A stretch of 64,000 nt of DNA. It comes from Acidobacteriota bacterium. GTDB lineage: Bacteria > Acidobacteriota > Holophagae > Acanthopleuribacterales > Acanthopleuribacteraceae. The DNA lies in NCBI GenBank assembly GCA_030066195.1, contig JASJCB010000005.1, positions 62,001 through 126,000 on the forward strand, written 5' to 3'. The translations under genes and the position numbers were made by a program. The notes under the pieces were generated by a model. That model worked only from the letters and a program-made list of their open reading frames with translations. It searched no databases and had not been told where the DNA came from. Positions 1 through 10,620 of the stretch are shown here, piece by piece (within the stretch, counting starts at the first letter, position 1; the number at the start of each line of letters is the position of its first letter).

Positions 1-3000
1 GTCATACAGGTAGAAGTTCGCATCCAGGCTGCCGGGATCAAGGGGTTCGTCCACGAAAACGGAAACGGCGGTCGATAGGGGAATATCGGTCGCATTATTC
101 GGCGGGTTGGTCGAAACCCTGGAAGGCCGGGTCAGGTCGATATCATCGCCCGTAAGGAACTGGAAGGTAGAGACCGGCAAGGGCAAACCGGCCATATCCC
201 GAATGCCGCTAAGGGTTACTGTATGGAGCGCATTGGGGGCAAGCGGGGCAACCGGCTGAACCAGGACATCCAGATTGTCGTTGGTGAAGGAAATGCCGAA
301 ATCGACCGGGATGCTGCCTTCTGCCTGTAGTCGCAAACTGTCGCCGTTCACGGACAGGCGGTTCACCGGCTCGTCGAAACGGACGCGAATGCGGCTGTTC
401 AAGCTCGCACCCTCGAAACCGTCCGGCGGAGAAACAAGGGTCAACGCCGGTGGATTCAAGTCCGACCCGGAACCGGTGGTGAACCAACGATTGAAGGAGG
501 GCAACGGGTTCCCGTCTGTATCGAAGATACTATTGCTGAAAATGCGTACATTGTAGGTCGTCTCGGGCAGCAAGGGGTCCCTGGGAGTAATGCGGATATG
601 ACGCCCGCCGGCCGTGGTGCCGATGGTTGAAGACACCAGGGAACCACCCTGGGTAAAATTGACCGTATTGGCGCTGATGGTTGTGAGGTCCAAGGGTTTG
701 GACCAGGCTATTTCCAGAATGGTATTGACGGGCGCGCCGTTGTCCATGCCCACGTAGTCGATCAGGACCGGCGGCGTATCGAAACGCACTTCCTCGGCGA
801 TATAGAAGATGCCCTGGTAGGCGTAAACGGTATTGCCGGTCGGGTCAAGCGCCGTCTCTTCCAGGAAGACGCGAACTTCGGCCCCGGGCAGAAACGGATT
901 GGTGGGCGCGAATACCAGGGCGCGACCGTTGCCGGTGACGCTGACCGACCCCTCTTTCAAACGGCCGTTTTCCGAAACGAAAAAGGCTCCCGACACCGTG
1001 GCCGGATCGAGCGGTTCCGATGTATACAGCGTGACGGCCGTATCGCTTGGAACGTTTCGAGCATTACCGGACGGAATTTGAATGGATACGGATGGTCGAT
1101 CGAAGTCGGCCGCGGGACCGGTGGTGAAAGAGCCGGAAAATTCAGTCAAGGGATTCCCGGAGAGGTCCGTTGCCCCGTTGCTTGCTATGACGTTGATGAC
1201 ACTGTCGGCAGGCAAGTTTCTCCGCAGGGTCACGCGGCGGTTGTCCACCGAGCGCTCCACACCGGTACTCAGCGCCTGGCCGTTCACATAAAAGAGGAAG
1301 TTCGTGCTGTTGATGGTGTCGGCGTCCAAGGATTCGGAAATCAGCAGGGATACATGCTGATACGGACCCATGCCGGTGCTGCCGTCCGCCGGGGTCATGG
1401 AAACCACGAAGGGCGGGGTGGTGTCCTGATCGCCGCCGGTGTCGTACCAACTGCTGAAATAGACGGCCCCGTTCCCGGCGAGGTCGCGGACCCCGGTATG
1501 CACGATCACGCGTATGCGGCGATTGGGGGGCGGCGTTCTGACATCCGGCGGGCGCGGCGTAAAGGTCACCACGGCGCCGACGGTGCTGTATTCACCGGCC
1601 AGGTTGCCGCTTACTCCTTCCACGGTAATGGGCAGATGGACGGGGTTCACTCTCAGCGGATCGACGGCCTCACTGAAGGTGATCACTACCGGCGTGAACG
1701 GATCGACCCCGGTTTCCTGGTGCGCCGGACTGATGGATACGACCTCGGGCCCCGTCTGGTCGGCAACGCTGGAAGCGGATGTGGTGAAACTTGTCTGTAC
1801 TACTGCCGCCGGATTACCGGAGAAGTCGGTCATGCCGCCAAGTTGAACCGTATAACTCGTTCCGCTTGCAAGCGGCCCGTCCGGGGTGAAAACAATCGAT
1901 CGATAGTCGTTGGAAAATTGGTAGCTGCCCGAAACCGGCGGCCCGCCTGCCGAAACCGTGAACATATCATCACGGAAACCGGACGTACGGACAGGTTCGT
2001 CGAACCTGGCCGCAATTACCGCGTTGACGGGTACGCCGCTGCTGCCGTCCGGCGGACTGACCAGTTGAACCGTCGGCGGTTGGTCGTCGATTTCGCCGGT
2101 GGTGGTGAAGGTGGCGCGGTGGGCGCTGCCGAGGACCGTCTGACCCGGTAAATCTTCGACGTCGGTGACATAGAATCGGTAAACGAAGCCGGGTTTCAGG
2201 TTCTCGACCGGCGTCAGGGTCACCGTGGTGTTATCGGCCGAAAGCGTCAGGTCGGCGGGAATGTTGATGCCGCCTTGATCGTAGCGCAGGTAGATATTGC
2301 CCGCATCTACAGTCAAGGGGTTGACGGATTCACTGAAAGCCACGCTCGGCCGGATGTCCAAGGGAACCTGATCGGAATTGTGGCCGGGGTCTACGGAGAC
2401 GATTTGGGGCGGCGGCTCATCGAGCTCGGTCCCCGTGGTGAACTGGATATCCACGGCGCCGACCAACGGATTGCCCGCTCGGTCGCGCATGTCTTCACTG
2501 ACGGCGATGCGGTATGCGGCCCCGGGTTGCAGCAAGGCATCGGGGACGAAGGTGACACGGCGATTACCCAAACCGGTTTCCAGAGTGCCGGTGACGATAT
2601 TGCCGGATCGATCAACCACAATCGCCTCATCCAGGGCGGTGACGCGCAAGGGCTCGGAAAAGTCTAACATGATGCGCGTGTTCAAGGGCACATCGGTTTG
2701 ACCGTCCGCCGGACTGCTGCGAACCAGGGCCGGCGCTTGGGTATCAGGCTGAAAGGCAGTGGTAAAGCGGAAGAACCGGTTGCCGCTGAGACCGATTCCG
2801 GCCAGGTCAGTCACGTTGGTGCTCAGGTTCAGGTCGTGACGGCGACCCACTGCAAAAGGACGCACGGGTAGAAAGGATACACGGCGATAATCATCCGCTA
2901 TTTGAATTTCACCGGCTACTCTCTCTCCCGATACCGTGTCGGTGATGTAGAAAAAGTCCGGCGTAAAGGACGAGGGGTCCATTCTCTCGTCAAAGACGAC

Positions 3001-6000
3001 CGTCACGGCCGCGTTCAAGGGTACGTCGTCTTCGCTGTTTTCCGGATTGGCGAAGCGAATGGAAGGCGCTTCCCCATCGGCAAACAGATTGGTGGTATAG
3101 GTGGTCACATGATCGGCAGCCATGGGATTGCCGGCCAGATCGGTCAACCCGCTGACGGTGACCCGAATCTCCTCGCCGTGCGGCACCTGGTTGAAATCGG
3201 GCCGGAAGACCAGCGACAGGCCGTCTACCGATAAAAAGGATTCGCCCGGCAGGTTGCCCGATGACTGATTGAATAAAACGATGCTGTCGGGTCCGACGGA
3301 AAGGGGCGACAAGGGCTCGTCAAAGCGAATGACGACCATTTGATTGAAACGGATGTCGGTTGCACCGTCATCAGGAAGCACGGCCGCCACTTGCGGCGGG
3401 GTAAGATCGCCGTTGAAGGGATCGGTGCCCAAGACGGCTTCTTCGCCGTTGGTCAGGCCGTCGCCGTCGGGGTCCTGGTTGACATCGCCCAGGTTGTTGG
3501 GATTCAGACCGTAGCGTACCTCGTAACCGTCCGACATACCGTCACCGTCGGTATCCGCCGAAAACGGATCGGTGCCCGCGGCCAGTTCTTCCAGGTTGGT
3601 CAAACCGTCGCCGTCGCTGTCTTCCTCGCCGTCAGGAATGCCGTTGCCGTCGCTGTCGGCATTGCCGGGGTCCAAGCCGAAAGCCAACTCGAACCGGTTG
3701 GTCAGGCCGTCGCCGTCACGGTCTTCATCTCCGTCCAAGATTCCGTTGCCGTTACTGTCGATACTATTGGCATTCAACCCCAGGACGGCTTCCCAATCAT
3801 CGGTGATGCCGTCGCCGTCCGTGTCTCGACCCGGGATCAGGTCGATAAAACCGAAATCGGTGATGCCGCCCACGGTGATCGGCAAAGAGGGCGTGCCGCC
3901 TCGATAATCTTCACCGCCCACGTTGGCGGAAACGGACAGGGCTACCCTGGAACCGCCGGGGACATCCAGGGTCAACGAGAAGGAGCCGTCCGGCGCGGTG
4001 GTCACGGAACCGCCGATATCGCTGCGAACCTCGGCGCCCTCGACCGGGTTGCCGTTCAAGCGTACAAAGCCCTCGGCCGTGGTGTCGGAGGTATTGCCGG
4101 CCACGATGATGCGCTTCACGGAAACCGCGCCCTCATTGACCGCTGTAATCATGACCGTACCTTCCCGGCGAGCCGTCACCAGGCCGTCTTTGTCGACCAC
4201 GGCAAAGAGCCGGTTGCTGGTACGGTAGACGGTCCACTTGTCGCGTCCGGTCAAGTCGGTCGGGGTGCCGTCGGCCAGGAGCCCGATGACCGATAATTGA
4301 AGGGTCTCGCCGGGGGCAATGACATCGGTTTCCGAACGGATCTCGATGGATTGCGGCATGGGCGGCGGCGTCGTCGTAAAGGTAAGATTATCGATCAGGT
4401 AGGTCTGGCCCTGGCGAATCTGAAACGGATCGCTGAAGACCCAGGTGGTGATTCCGTCCTCGGTTTTATATCCCACCAGGCGCAGGAAGTCGTCACTTAG
4501 GAAATCGGGCACGCTGCCCGGACCGTCTTCGCCGAACTGGTCCGCCGCCGATATATTGGGAATGCGGAAGGTTCCGTCCGGGTTGACCTGAACCGCCTGG
4601 CCGTTAACCGTTACGGTCCAGGTGTCGTCGATTGCAAGAAAATCACCGCTCGGAGAAAGCGGGTCGAAGTTGTTTTCAACCTCGTAACCGTCGCTTAGAT
4701 TGTCCCCATCGGTATCGTAGACCAGCGGATGGGTTCCAAAGAGAACCTCGAGAATATCTGCCAGTTTGTCTCCGTCCAAATCGGAATCGAGAGTATTTGC
4801 TTGCAAAGGGTCCAGACCCAATCGGACCTCGACTGTATCGACAATGAAATCACCATCAGTGTCATCGTCGATAATCGCGAATTGGCCTATTCCGAAATCA
4901 TCGCCGTTTCGTACGATGACGAGTAAAGGTAAGCGGATAGACGTGATCGGTGAGGGAGTATCCAAAACAGTCATCAACCCTTGGTCATCGATAGAGACCG
5001 CATCGGGCATTCTTCCCGTCATTCCGAAATATAAAGTATCCGTTGCGGTAATATCGGTATATGATCCATCACTTTCTTGTCGCCTTACTCTTAACTGAAC
5101 CGTATCCCCCACGTTCAAGAAGAAACGACTGTCGACAGCACTCACTTCAAGGGGGCTTTCATTCAAACCGGGGATGAAGAGGTTTTCTTTTTCCGGTGGT
5201 GGAGGTAACTCCAGTTCACCAGCTTTCGATAGATCGAAACTCTTCAAAGGACAAAGGGTTTGAATGATTTCTCTGGTTGCTTTTCCCATAAAGGGGATTA
5301 CCTTATCCCCGAAGAATTTGAGGACCGGCGACAGTTCCGGGTTGGATTGTAGACAAGGTCGTAATGTCTCATCTAAAAAATGGTTGTGTTCATCATCGTC
5401 TATCGTTTCACAATCTCGCCACCAAGATGGTATTAAATCCAGGGCAAAGTGCATATGACCTTCAATTACAAACCCGATCTCACTGGCAGGGACAGGAATA
5501 CGCGGCAGAGGCGGCGGTGATGGAATTAAAATGGGAAGCCAGCCCGGTATATACTCACCAAAAGGGATACCTGTGTTATTGGTAGCATTTGTGGTGTGCG
5601 TATTTTTCACCCATTGAGGAGCATCCTCCTCACAAGAGCGTTCGGCAAGACATTTCAACTGCCAGGAAATAGGTCCCGATACAGAACCGGAATCTGCATC
5701 TGCCCTATCGCACAAATCTTCAAGAGCCTCCTCACAAGGGTCCATCTCACACTCACCGGTTACCGCATAAGGCGGGCAGTTACAGCCCCACCCGGCGATC
5801 GACAGGCCGACGCCCGGGTCGGTTACGATGGTGGTGCCGTCCTCGCTTACGGTACTGGAGGCCACAATCTCGAAATTGTTGGTGTCGTGGTCGAAACTCA
5901 GGAACCAGGCGACCGCGCCCGGCGGCAGGCCGCTCATGTTGGGGTAACGGATCTCGATCGGCGGGTCGAAGTGCGCGCCGCCCGGCTGCAAGGTCCAGGC

Positions 6001-8772
6001 GAACGGCGGCGCCGCTCCGTCCGGCATGGGCATGGGCACATCGTCCGCGTGCACCGCGTTCAAGCTCAGGATCGCGGGGTCGAACGGCGAGGGCTTCGTA
6101 CCGTCCGGGCGGGTCATGGAACCCGCTTTGACCAGCATCTCCAGCCCCTCCATTTCCTCTACCCGCAAAATGACATCTTGAGTGTTATCGAAAACCACGG
6201 CATTCGCCGGATTCAGTTGCGGCAGCTTGACCGGAATCGGCAACTGGTTGTCTACATTGGGGACGATCACCGGTTCGAAGTGCAGGGAGGGAAAGCTGCC
6301 GGCGGGGATCGGGGCCCCGTTCAAACCGGTTGCCACGAGTCCGTTCACGTAAAGATCGGCGGACCCGTCCGGGATATCGGTAAAGCTGAAGGTTCCGTCT
6401 ACACTGGAAAAAATCGGGCCGAAGGATTGACCGCCTGCTTCCAAGATGCAACGCGCACCCTCGATGGGCCGGTTGGCATTGTCGATCACCAGACCGGAAA
6501 AGGAGGTGGGCCGTCCTTCCTCGCGGAAATAACCGAACAGGGAGAAGACCACCGGTTCGCCGGGATTGTTCGGGAAATCCGCCTCGAAATAGTGGTTGCC
6601 CGGCTCGCTGCCCAAGGCGGCGTTCACGCGGGCATGTCCCGTCTCACTGGTTAAAACCGTGACCTGATCCTGTTCGTTAACCTTGCCGGAGCCGCCTACC
6701 GTCCGGAAGGTCACCGGAACGCCGGTTACGCCGTTGCAGCCGTCGCTGACCCAAACCACCAGGGGCTCGCAGGCGGGCGCGCCGACCTCGGCGCGTTGGT
6801 TGTTGCCCGTCCCAACGTTGATCTGGCGCGCCGGGGCCGGGGCCGCGGAGGCACAGAAGTAAACCGTGTCGGCGACGCCCGCGGACGTCACTTCAAGGCG
6901 GTTGTTGCCGCAACCCGCGTCCATGCCCATGCGCCACCAGGCTCGCGCCAAACCGTCACTGTCCGTACGGGTTTGGTAGCTGAATGTATCTTCCTGAACC
7001 CCCCGGGCGCCGGGGCCCAATCTACCGTCGCTGCGATTGACCTTAAAGGTGACGGTTTTGCCTACCAGGGGGCTGCCGTCGGGATTGGTCACCTTGACCA
7101 CCACCGGCTCTCCCAGTACTTCCTGGATGGTTCCATCCTGGCCGTTGCCCGAAATCATTTGCAGTCGGGCGGCATTCGGGCCGGCCGTTTCCTGCAATAC
7201 GGTGATCATGCGCGTGATCTCATTACCCAGGGCGTCCCTGGCCACCACGACCAGGTCGTTCAGGGCATCGCCGTTCAGGGGAACCGCCTCGGCGAAGAAA
7301 CTGCCGTTGGTGCCGATTCCCACGTCCACCAGGGCCGGGCGGCCGTTTACGGTGACCGTCAGGCCCAGGAAGCCGCTCAGAGAATCGCCCACGGTGCCGG
7401 CCACGTCGGTGCTGCCGGCAGTCAGTCGAGCTCCGGCAGGCGGAAATAAAACGGCCAGGGACGGCGCGGCCCCGTCGTTGGTTACATTGGTTGCTCTGGG
7501 GGCGCTACGTTCGCTTGCCTTGACGGAGGTCAAGAAGATCATGTTCTTGCGGTTGGACAGCAGCGGGACATCGGCACTGAAGCGTCCGTTGGTTACCGGG
7601 ACTGTAAAAAGTCCGGCCGGCCAGGCAATTTCAACCTCGTCGGCGGCCGGGGCATCGCCTTCGAGGAGAATGGTTTCTTCGGTTGTCAGAGTGTCGTGTT
7701 GGTCTAAAGTAGGGGCGCCCAAGGCGGTGTTCAGCATGACCGTGGCAAGTCCGCTCTGATCGAAACCGTCCTCGGCTCGGAAAGTAAAGCTGTCCAAACC
7801 CAGGTAACCGTCTGCCGGAGTATAGACGAGATCGGGGGCGGTTCCGCTGAGGGTTCCGTGCGCGGGTTGGCTTTCGACGATGAAATCCAGGGTGTCCTGG
7901 TCGGGGTCGTTGCCGACCAGAACCAGGGGAACCGGCGTTTCGGCCGTGGTCAACACATGAAGATCCTGTACGGTCGGCGGGTCGTTTACCGGGGTAATGG
8001 TGATGGTAACCGCGGCGGGCTCACTCCAGTCGATTCCGTCTCCGATGCGAAAGGTAAACTGGTCGTTGCCGTGAACGTTGGGATCGGGCAGGTAGGTGAT
8101 TTCCGGCGGCGTTCCGGTCAATACGCCGGTTTCCGGCTCGTCTACGATTTCGAACACCGGATCATCAGTTGCCTCGGCGGTTCCGGTCAATACGACGACC
8201 AGGGTATTGTCCTCGGCAACACTTAAATCGGCGGGATCTGCATCCAGGCCGCCGCCCGCAACCGTGATGGATACGGTCATGGTGTCCACCAGCAAGCCGT
8301 CGCTTGCCTTGAAGGTCACCTGGTACACGCCCCTTTGACCGCTGACCGGCGTAAAATCGAACTGTCCCGTATTCGAGTCGAGAGTCGCGTTTTCCGGGAG
8401 GGATTCAGCGGAGTAAGTGGGCGTGTCCCCGTTGGGGTCAGTGGCGGAAACGGTAAAGGAAAGCTGTTGTCCGATACCCACTGTTTGGTCATCCACGGGG
8501 TTTAGTTGGGGAGGGTCCAGATCGGGGACTTCGGATAAGACACAAACGAAATCCAAAATAGACACTTCGCCGTCGCCGTTACAATCGGAACCGGCTCCAC
8601 CCCAGGCGGCGAAGACGCCACGTAGATCGGAAGCGGTCAGGCTGTCGCAACCGTCGCCGGTACAGGTCTGAGTAAAAGCGGGCGTAACCGTCGTCAGAAC
8701 AAAACACATGGTAATCAAAACACGGCAAGACTGGGTGGACAAATAACGTACACAGCTTGAATCCTGAAGCAT
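1..8772 (-). CDS. Giant secreted multi-Ig-domain (adhesin-like) protein, C-terminus beyond window
   Basis: One frame stays open from an ATG at 8772 to base 1, giving at least 2924 codons; the 3' end lies outside the window. The N-terminus has a hydrophobic export segment (about residues 17-34). A short cysteine-containing segment with DCNGDGEV at residues 63-70 follows; it resembles one half of a dockerin/EF-hand calcium loop. Next come a putative-Ig/cadherin-like domain (about 8260-8510), tandem cadherin-like/Big_9-type units (about 7740-8250), Big_1/invasin-like units (about 6600-7190), a carboxypeptidase-regulatory-like unit (about 6310-6510), a Cys-rich stretch near 5700-5800, Big_2-like domains (about 5040-5150 and 4080-4330) and acidic DxDxDG thrombospondin-type-3 repeats (about 4680-4890 and 3430-3840). 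At least eleven Big_5-type units (PP.v...P.dG...vp.n....F.Epvd) fill 1-3420. The role is probably cell-surface adhesion or matrix structure. No catalytic domain is visible. Confidence 0.9.
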   Translation of the reverse strand, partial: MLQDSSCVRYLSTQSCRVLITMCFVLTTVTPAFTQTCTGDGCDSLTASDLRGVFAAWGGAGSDCNGDGEVSILDFVCVLSEVPDLDPPQLNPVDDQTVGIGQQLSFTVSATDPNGDTPTYSAESLPENATLDSNTGQFDFTPVSGQRGVYQVTFKASDGLLVDTMTVSITVAGGGLDADPADLSVAEDNTLVVVLTGTAEATDDPVFEIVDEPETGVLTGTPPEITYLPDPNVHGNDQFTFRIGDGIDWSEPAAVTITITPVNDPPTVQDLHVLTTAETPVPLVLVGNDPDQDTLDFIVESQPAHGTLSGTAPDLVYTPADGYLGLDSFTFRAEDGFDQSGLATVMLNTALGAPTLDQHDTLTTEETILLEGDAPAADEVEIAWPAGLFTVPVTNGRFSADVPLLSNRKNMIFLTSVKASERSAPRATNVTNDGAAPSLAVLFPPAGARLTAGSTDVAGTVGDSLSGFLGLTVTVNGRPALVDVGIGTNGSFFAEAVPLNGDALNDLVVVARDALGNEITRMITVLQETAGPNAARLQMISGNGQDGTIQEVLGEPVVVKVTNPDGSPLVGKTVTFKVNRSDGRLGPGARGVQEDTFSYQTRTDSDGLARAWWRMGMDAGCGNNRLEVTSAGVADTVYFCASAAPAPARQINVGTGNNQRAEVGAPACEPLVVWVSDGCNGVTGVPVTFRTVGGSGKVNEQDQVTVLTSETGHARVNAALGSEPGNHYFEADFPNNPGEPVVFSLFGYFREEGRPTSFSGLVIDNANRPIEGARCILEAGGQSFGPIFSSVDGTFSFTDIPDGSADLYVNGLVATGLNGAPIPAGSFPSLHFEPVIVPNVDNQLPIPVKLPQLNPANAVVFDNTQDVILRVEEMEGLEMLVKAGSMTRPDGTKPSPFDPAILSLNAVHADDVPMPMPDGAAPPFAWTLQPGGAHFDPPIEIRYPNMSGLPPGAVAWFLSFDHDTNNFEIVASSTVSEDGTTIVTDPGVGLSIAGWGCNCPPYAVTGECEMDPCEEALEDLCDRADADSGSVSGPISWQLKCLAERSCEEDAPQWVKNTHTTNATNNTGIPFGEYIPGWLPILIPSPPPLPRIPVPASEIGFVIEGHMHFALDLIPSWWRDCETIDDDEHNHFLDETLRPCLQSNPELSPVLKFFGDKVIPFMGKATREIIQTLCPLKSFDLSKAGELELPPPPEKENLFIPGLNESPLEVSAVDSRFFLNVGDTVQLRVRRQESDGSYTDITATDTLYFGMTGRMPDAVSIDDQGLMTVLDTPSPITSIRLPLLVIVRNGDDFGIGQFAIIDDDTDGDFIVDTVEVRLGLDPLQANTLDSDLDGDKLADILEVLFGTHPLVYDTDGDNLSDGYEVENNFDPLSPSGDFLAIDDTWTVTVNGQAVQVNPDGTFRIPNISAADQFGEDGPGSVPDFLSDDFLRLVGYKTEDGITTWVFSDPFQIRQGQTYLIDNLTFTTTPPPMPQSIEIRSETDVIAPGETLQLSVIGLLADGTPTDLTGRDKWTVYRTSNRLFAVVDKDGLVTARREGTVMITAVNEGAVSVKRIIVAGNTSDTTAEGFVRLNGNPVEGAEVRSDIGGSVTTAPDGSFSLTLDVPGGSRVALSVSANVGGEDYRGGTPSLPITVGGITDFGFIDLIPGRDTDGDGITDDWEAVLGLNANSIDSNGNGILDGDEDRDGDGLTNRFELAFGLDPGNADSDGNGIPDGEEDSDGDGLTNLEELAAGTDPFSADTDGDGMSDGYEVRYGLNPNNLGDVNQDPDGDGLTNGEEAVLGTDPFNGDLTPPQVAAVLPDDGATDIRFNQMVVIRFDEPLSPLSVGPDSIVLFNQSSGNLPGESFLSVDGLSLVFRPDFNQVPHGEEIRVTVSGLTDLAGNPMAADHVTTYTTNLFADGEAPSIRFANPENSEDDVPLNAAVTVVFDERMDPSSFTPDFFYITDTVSGERVAGEIQIADDYRRVSFLPVRPFAVGRRHDLNLSTNVTDLAGIGLSGNRFFRFTTAFQPDTQAPALVRSSPADGQTDVPLNTRIMLDFSEPLRVTALDEAIVVDRSGNIVTGTLETGLGNRRVTFVPDALLQPGAAYRIAVSEDMRDRAGNPLVGAVDIQFTTGTELDEPPPQIVSVDPGHNSDQVPLDIRPSVAFSESVNPLTVDAGNIYLRYDQGGINIPADLTLSADNTTVTLTPVENLKPGFVYRFYVTDVEDLPGQTVLGSAHRATFTTTGEIDDQPPTVQLVSPPDGSSGVPVNAVIAARFDEPVRTSGFRDDMFTVSAGGPPVSGSYQFSNDYRSIVFTPDGPLASGTSYTVQLGGMTDFSGNPAAVVQTSFTTSASSVADQTGPEVVSISPAHQETGVDPFTPVVITFSEAVDPLRVNPVHLPITVEGVSGNLAGEYSTVGAVVTFTPRPPDVRTPPPNRRIRVIVHTGVRDLAGNGAVYFSSWYDTGGDQDTTPPFVVSMTPADGSTGMGPYQHVSLLISESLDADTINSTNFLFYVNGQALSTGVERSVDNRRVTLRRNLPADSVINVIASNGATDLSGNPLTEFSGSFTTGPAADFDRPSVSIQIPSGNARNVPSDTAVTLYTSEPLDPATVSGAFFVSENGRLKEGSVSVTGNGRALVFAPTNPFLPGAEVRVFLEETALDPTGNTVYAYQGIFYIAEEVRFDTPPVLIDYVGMDNGAPVNTILEIAWSKPLDLTTISANTVNFTQGGSLVSSTIGTTAGGRHIRITPRDPLLPETTYNVRIFSNSIFDTDGNPLPSFNRWFTTGSGSDLNPPALTLVSPPDGFEGASLNSRIRVRFDEPVNRLSVNGDSLRLQAEGSIPVDFGISFTNDNLDVLVQPVAPLAPNALHTVTLSGIRDMAGLPLPVSTFQFLTGDDIDLTRPSRVSTNPPNNATDIPLSTAVSVFVDEPLDPGSLDANFYLYD

Positions 8773-9473
8773 CGCGCACTTCTCCCCTTGAGGTCGATTC
8801 AGTGACCCTTGTTTAATGAGGCGTTCATTAGGACAATGCGTAAAAGAAAAGGATATCGGCTCAGGAAACTGGTTTTTAACCTTTTCTTTACATTCTCATA
8901 ACATAGATTCGTCGGCGAGTCTGACCGGGTCGTCTTGTTTTCGACGATCGAATGCTTTGGTGAGAGAGGTTGCTTTTGGGTTGTCAATTGATCGGCTTTG
9001 TGAAGGGAAATTTCGGTCTTCTCGATGCATCACAACCCGGTACAAAGAAGGTTGTTGCTGCCCCGACAACCCCTCGTAAATGCATTTATGCAGATGTGCA
9101 CCGGGGACTATCCTTGTTTTGATCTCAATACATCGATGTCGGGACGGGTCGAGGCTTCTTCCAGTTCGGATAGATTGTTATTCGGGCAGGTCCATCTTTA
9201 TACGAAATCGGAAAGAAGGATGTCATCCGGGCGACATCCTTCTTTGAATACGAATAGACGGTTGTAACCGGGGGTATAAGCTTCCCTGACTGCAAAAATG
9301 CCTTTGTTCGGCGGGAGCGTACCTTGTTTTGGATAGAAGAGGAGGATGTGTCGATGTGTTCGGGCAGTTGATTCGGCCGAATAATCATGTGACGGCTGTG
9401 TCGCCGCCTCACAGGACGAGCCTTGAACTCTTGTTCTGTGGTATAGTCACCCTGGAATTAGCGTGGCAAGGGC
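8773..9473. other. Non-coding divergent intergenic region
   Basis: About 700 bases between the giant Ig-domain gene (leftward) and the pyruvyl-transferase-like gene (rightward). Short open frames here show no ribosome-binding site, no recognisable domain and low-complexity composition, so I treat it as non-coding. It must hold promoters for both flanking genes. TATAGT at 9442-9447 is a possible -10 for the rightward gene, without a convincing -35. The most distinct element is a perfect hairpin at 9212-9245, listed separately. Confidence 0.6.
9212..9245. terminator. Perfect 13-bp hairpin inside a divergent intergenic region
   Basis: AAAGAAGGATGTC at 9212-9224 pairs perfectly with 9233-9245 across an 8-base loop. 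The A/T ends give short U-rich tails on both strands, so it could act as a bidirectional terminator. Both annotated neighbours start on either side of it rather than end here, so a terminator would imply a short untranslated transcript. A small RNA or regulatory stem is an equally good reading. Confidence 0.45.
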
Positions 9474-10619
9474 ATGGTTGTGACTGGAAATATATGTATT
9501 TGGGGAACTTCTCTGGAGAAGGTAGCGGACGAAGCCCAGGTTCTCAGCGTCATGAGCGCCTGCCGCCGACAGTTTCCCCATGCCGATATCGTTTTATTCA
9601 TGCGCGACGGTCATCTCATTCAGAGCCAGGCCCCCGATGTCGTGGTTTTCCCAACGGCTCGGCTGTTTCGCGTGCTGCGAGCGCTGATCGGAGCCCGGCT
9701 ATTCGTGATCGTGGGCGGACCCTTTTATGAAGACCGCAAACAAGCCGCCGTCTGCGGGCTGCTCATCGGACTTGCCCGAGCGGTGGGGACCCCCGTAATG
9801 GCCTACGGGACCACCCTGTTTCCCCTGACCACGCGTTGGGGCCGGTCGTTGTACCGGTTCCTGTTCAATCGAATGGCCGCCGTCGCCATGCGGGAACCGG
9901 TCTGCCTGGATCTGCTGACGGCGTTGAAGGTACAGGTCAAACCCGTCCTGTTTGCCGACCCGCGGTTCGGACTGCAACCCGCGTCCCCCGAACGTACTCG
10001 GGAAATCCTGGATGCCGAGGGCATCGATCCCGATCGTCCCTACATTGTCGTCACCACCCGTTTGATGAACGAACAACTGCCCGATTGGGTGAAGCGCGGG
10101 TCTGATTTCGAACCGCAACGACCCGCCATGGTAAACAAGGCGCTCGGCAAGACCCTGGCTTTTCTGGCGCGGCGCTACCAATTGGTCATGATCCCCATGC
10201 ATCCGAGCCCGGCCGAGGACCAGGCCACCGCGTCGGCGCTGAGACCCTATTTCGAGGAACCCGAAAAGCTGCGCGTCCTGAGCCGACGCTACACCGCACC
10301 GGAGGTCATGGGTTTGATCGGAGAGGCGGAGGCGGTCATTGCCGGCCGGTTGGGATCGGCCGTGTTTGCCGTGGCCATGGGAACACCGGTCACCGCCGTT
10401 GCCTATGAGAGCCGCATCATCGATTTCTTCAACCGCGCCGAGTGCGGCGAGTGCGCCATGGATTGGCGCGAGATCGATGAAGCGAGTCTGCTCGCCCGGG
10501 TCAAGGAAATGTTGGACCACGCGGAATCCTACCGTCGCAATCTCCCCCTGCGCGCCGCGCGTTTTACGGCCGAGGCGGAAGAGAATCGCAAGTGGTTGAC
10601 CGCCCTGGCCGGCACATAG
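9474..10619 (+). CDS. Polysaccharide pyruvyl transferase family protein
   Basis: 381 residues. The N-terminus (GNICIWGTSLEKVADEAQ) and the overall two-lobed GT-B-like layout resemble the PF04230 polysaccharide pyruvyl transferase family, which includes CsaB/WcaK-like enzymes that transfer pyruvate ketals onto cell-surface glycans. The C-terminal donor-site region reads AGRLGSAVFAVAMGTPVTAVAY. In CsaB-like members this position usually carries an RxH motif, whereas here the histidine position is glycine, so activity is uncertain. The ATG at 9474 has only a weak AAGG-type ribosome site. The gene converges with the next gene; their stop codons are almost adjacent (10619/10621). Confidence 0.7.
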   Translation: MVVTGNICIWGTSLEKVADEAQVLSVMSACRRQFPHADIVLFMRDGHLIQSQAPDVVVFPTARLFRVLRALIGARLFVIVGGPFYEDRKQAAVCGLLIGLARAVGTPVMAYGTTLFPLTTRWGRSLYRFLFNRMAAVAMREPVCLDLLTALKVQVKPVLFADPRFGLQPASPERTREILDAEGIDPDRPYIVVTTRLMNEQLPDWVKRGSDFEPQRPAMVNKALGKTLAFLARRYQLVMIPMHPSPAEDQATASALRPYFEEPEKLRVLSRRYTAPEVMGLIGEAEAVIAGRLGSAVFAVAMGTPVTAVAYESRIIDFFNRAECGECAMDWREIDEASLLARVKEMLDHAESYRRNLPLRAARFTAEAEENRKWLTALAGT

Positions 10620-10620
10620 A

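Noticed and set aside
3340-4296. Long plus-strand open frame inside the giant Ig-domain gene
   Set aside because: It is antisense to acidic TSP3 and Ig repeats, with no start signal and val/his-rich composition typical of mirrored GC-rich coding DNA.
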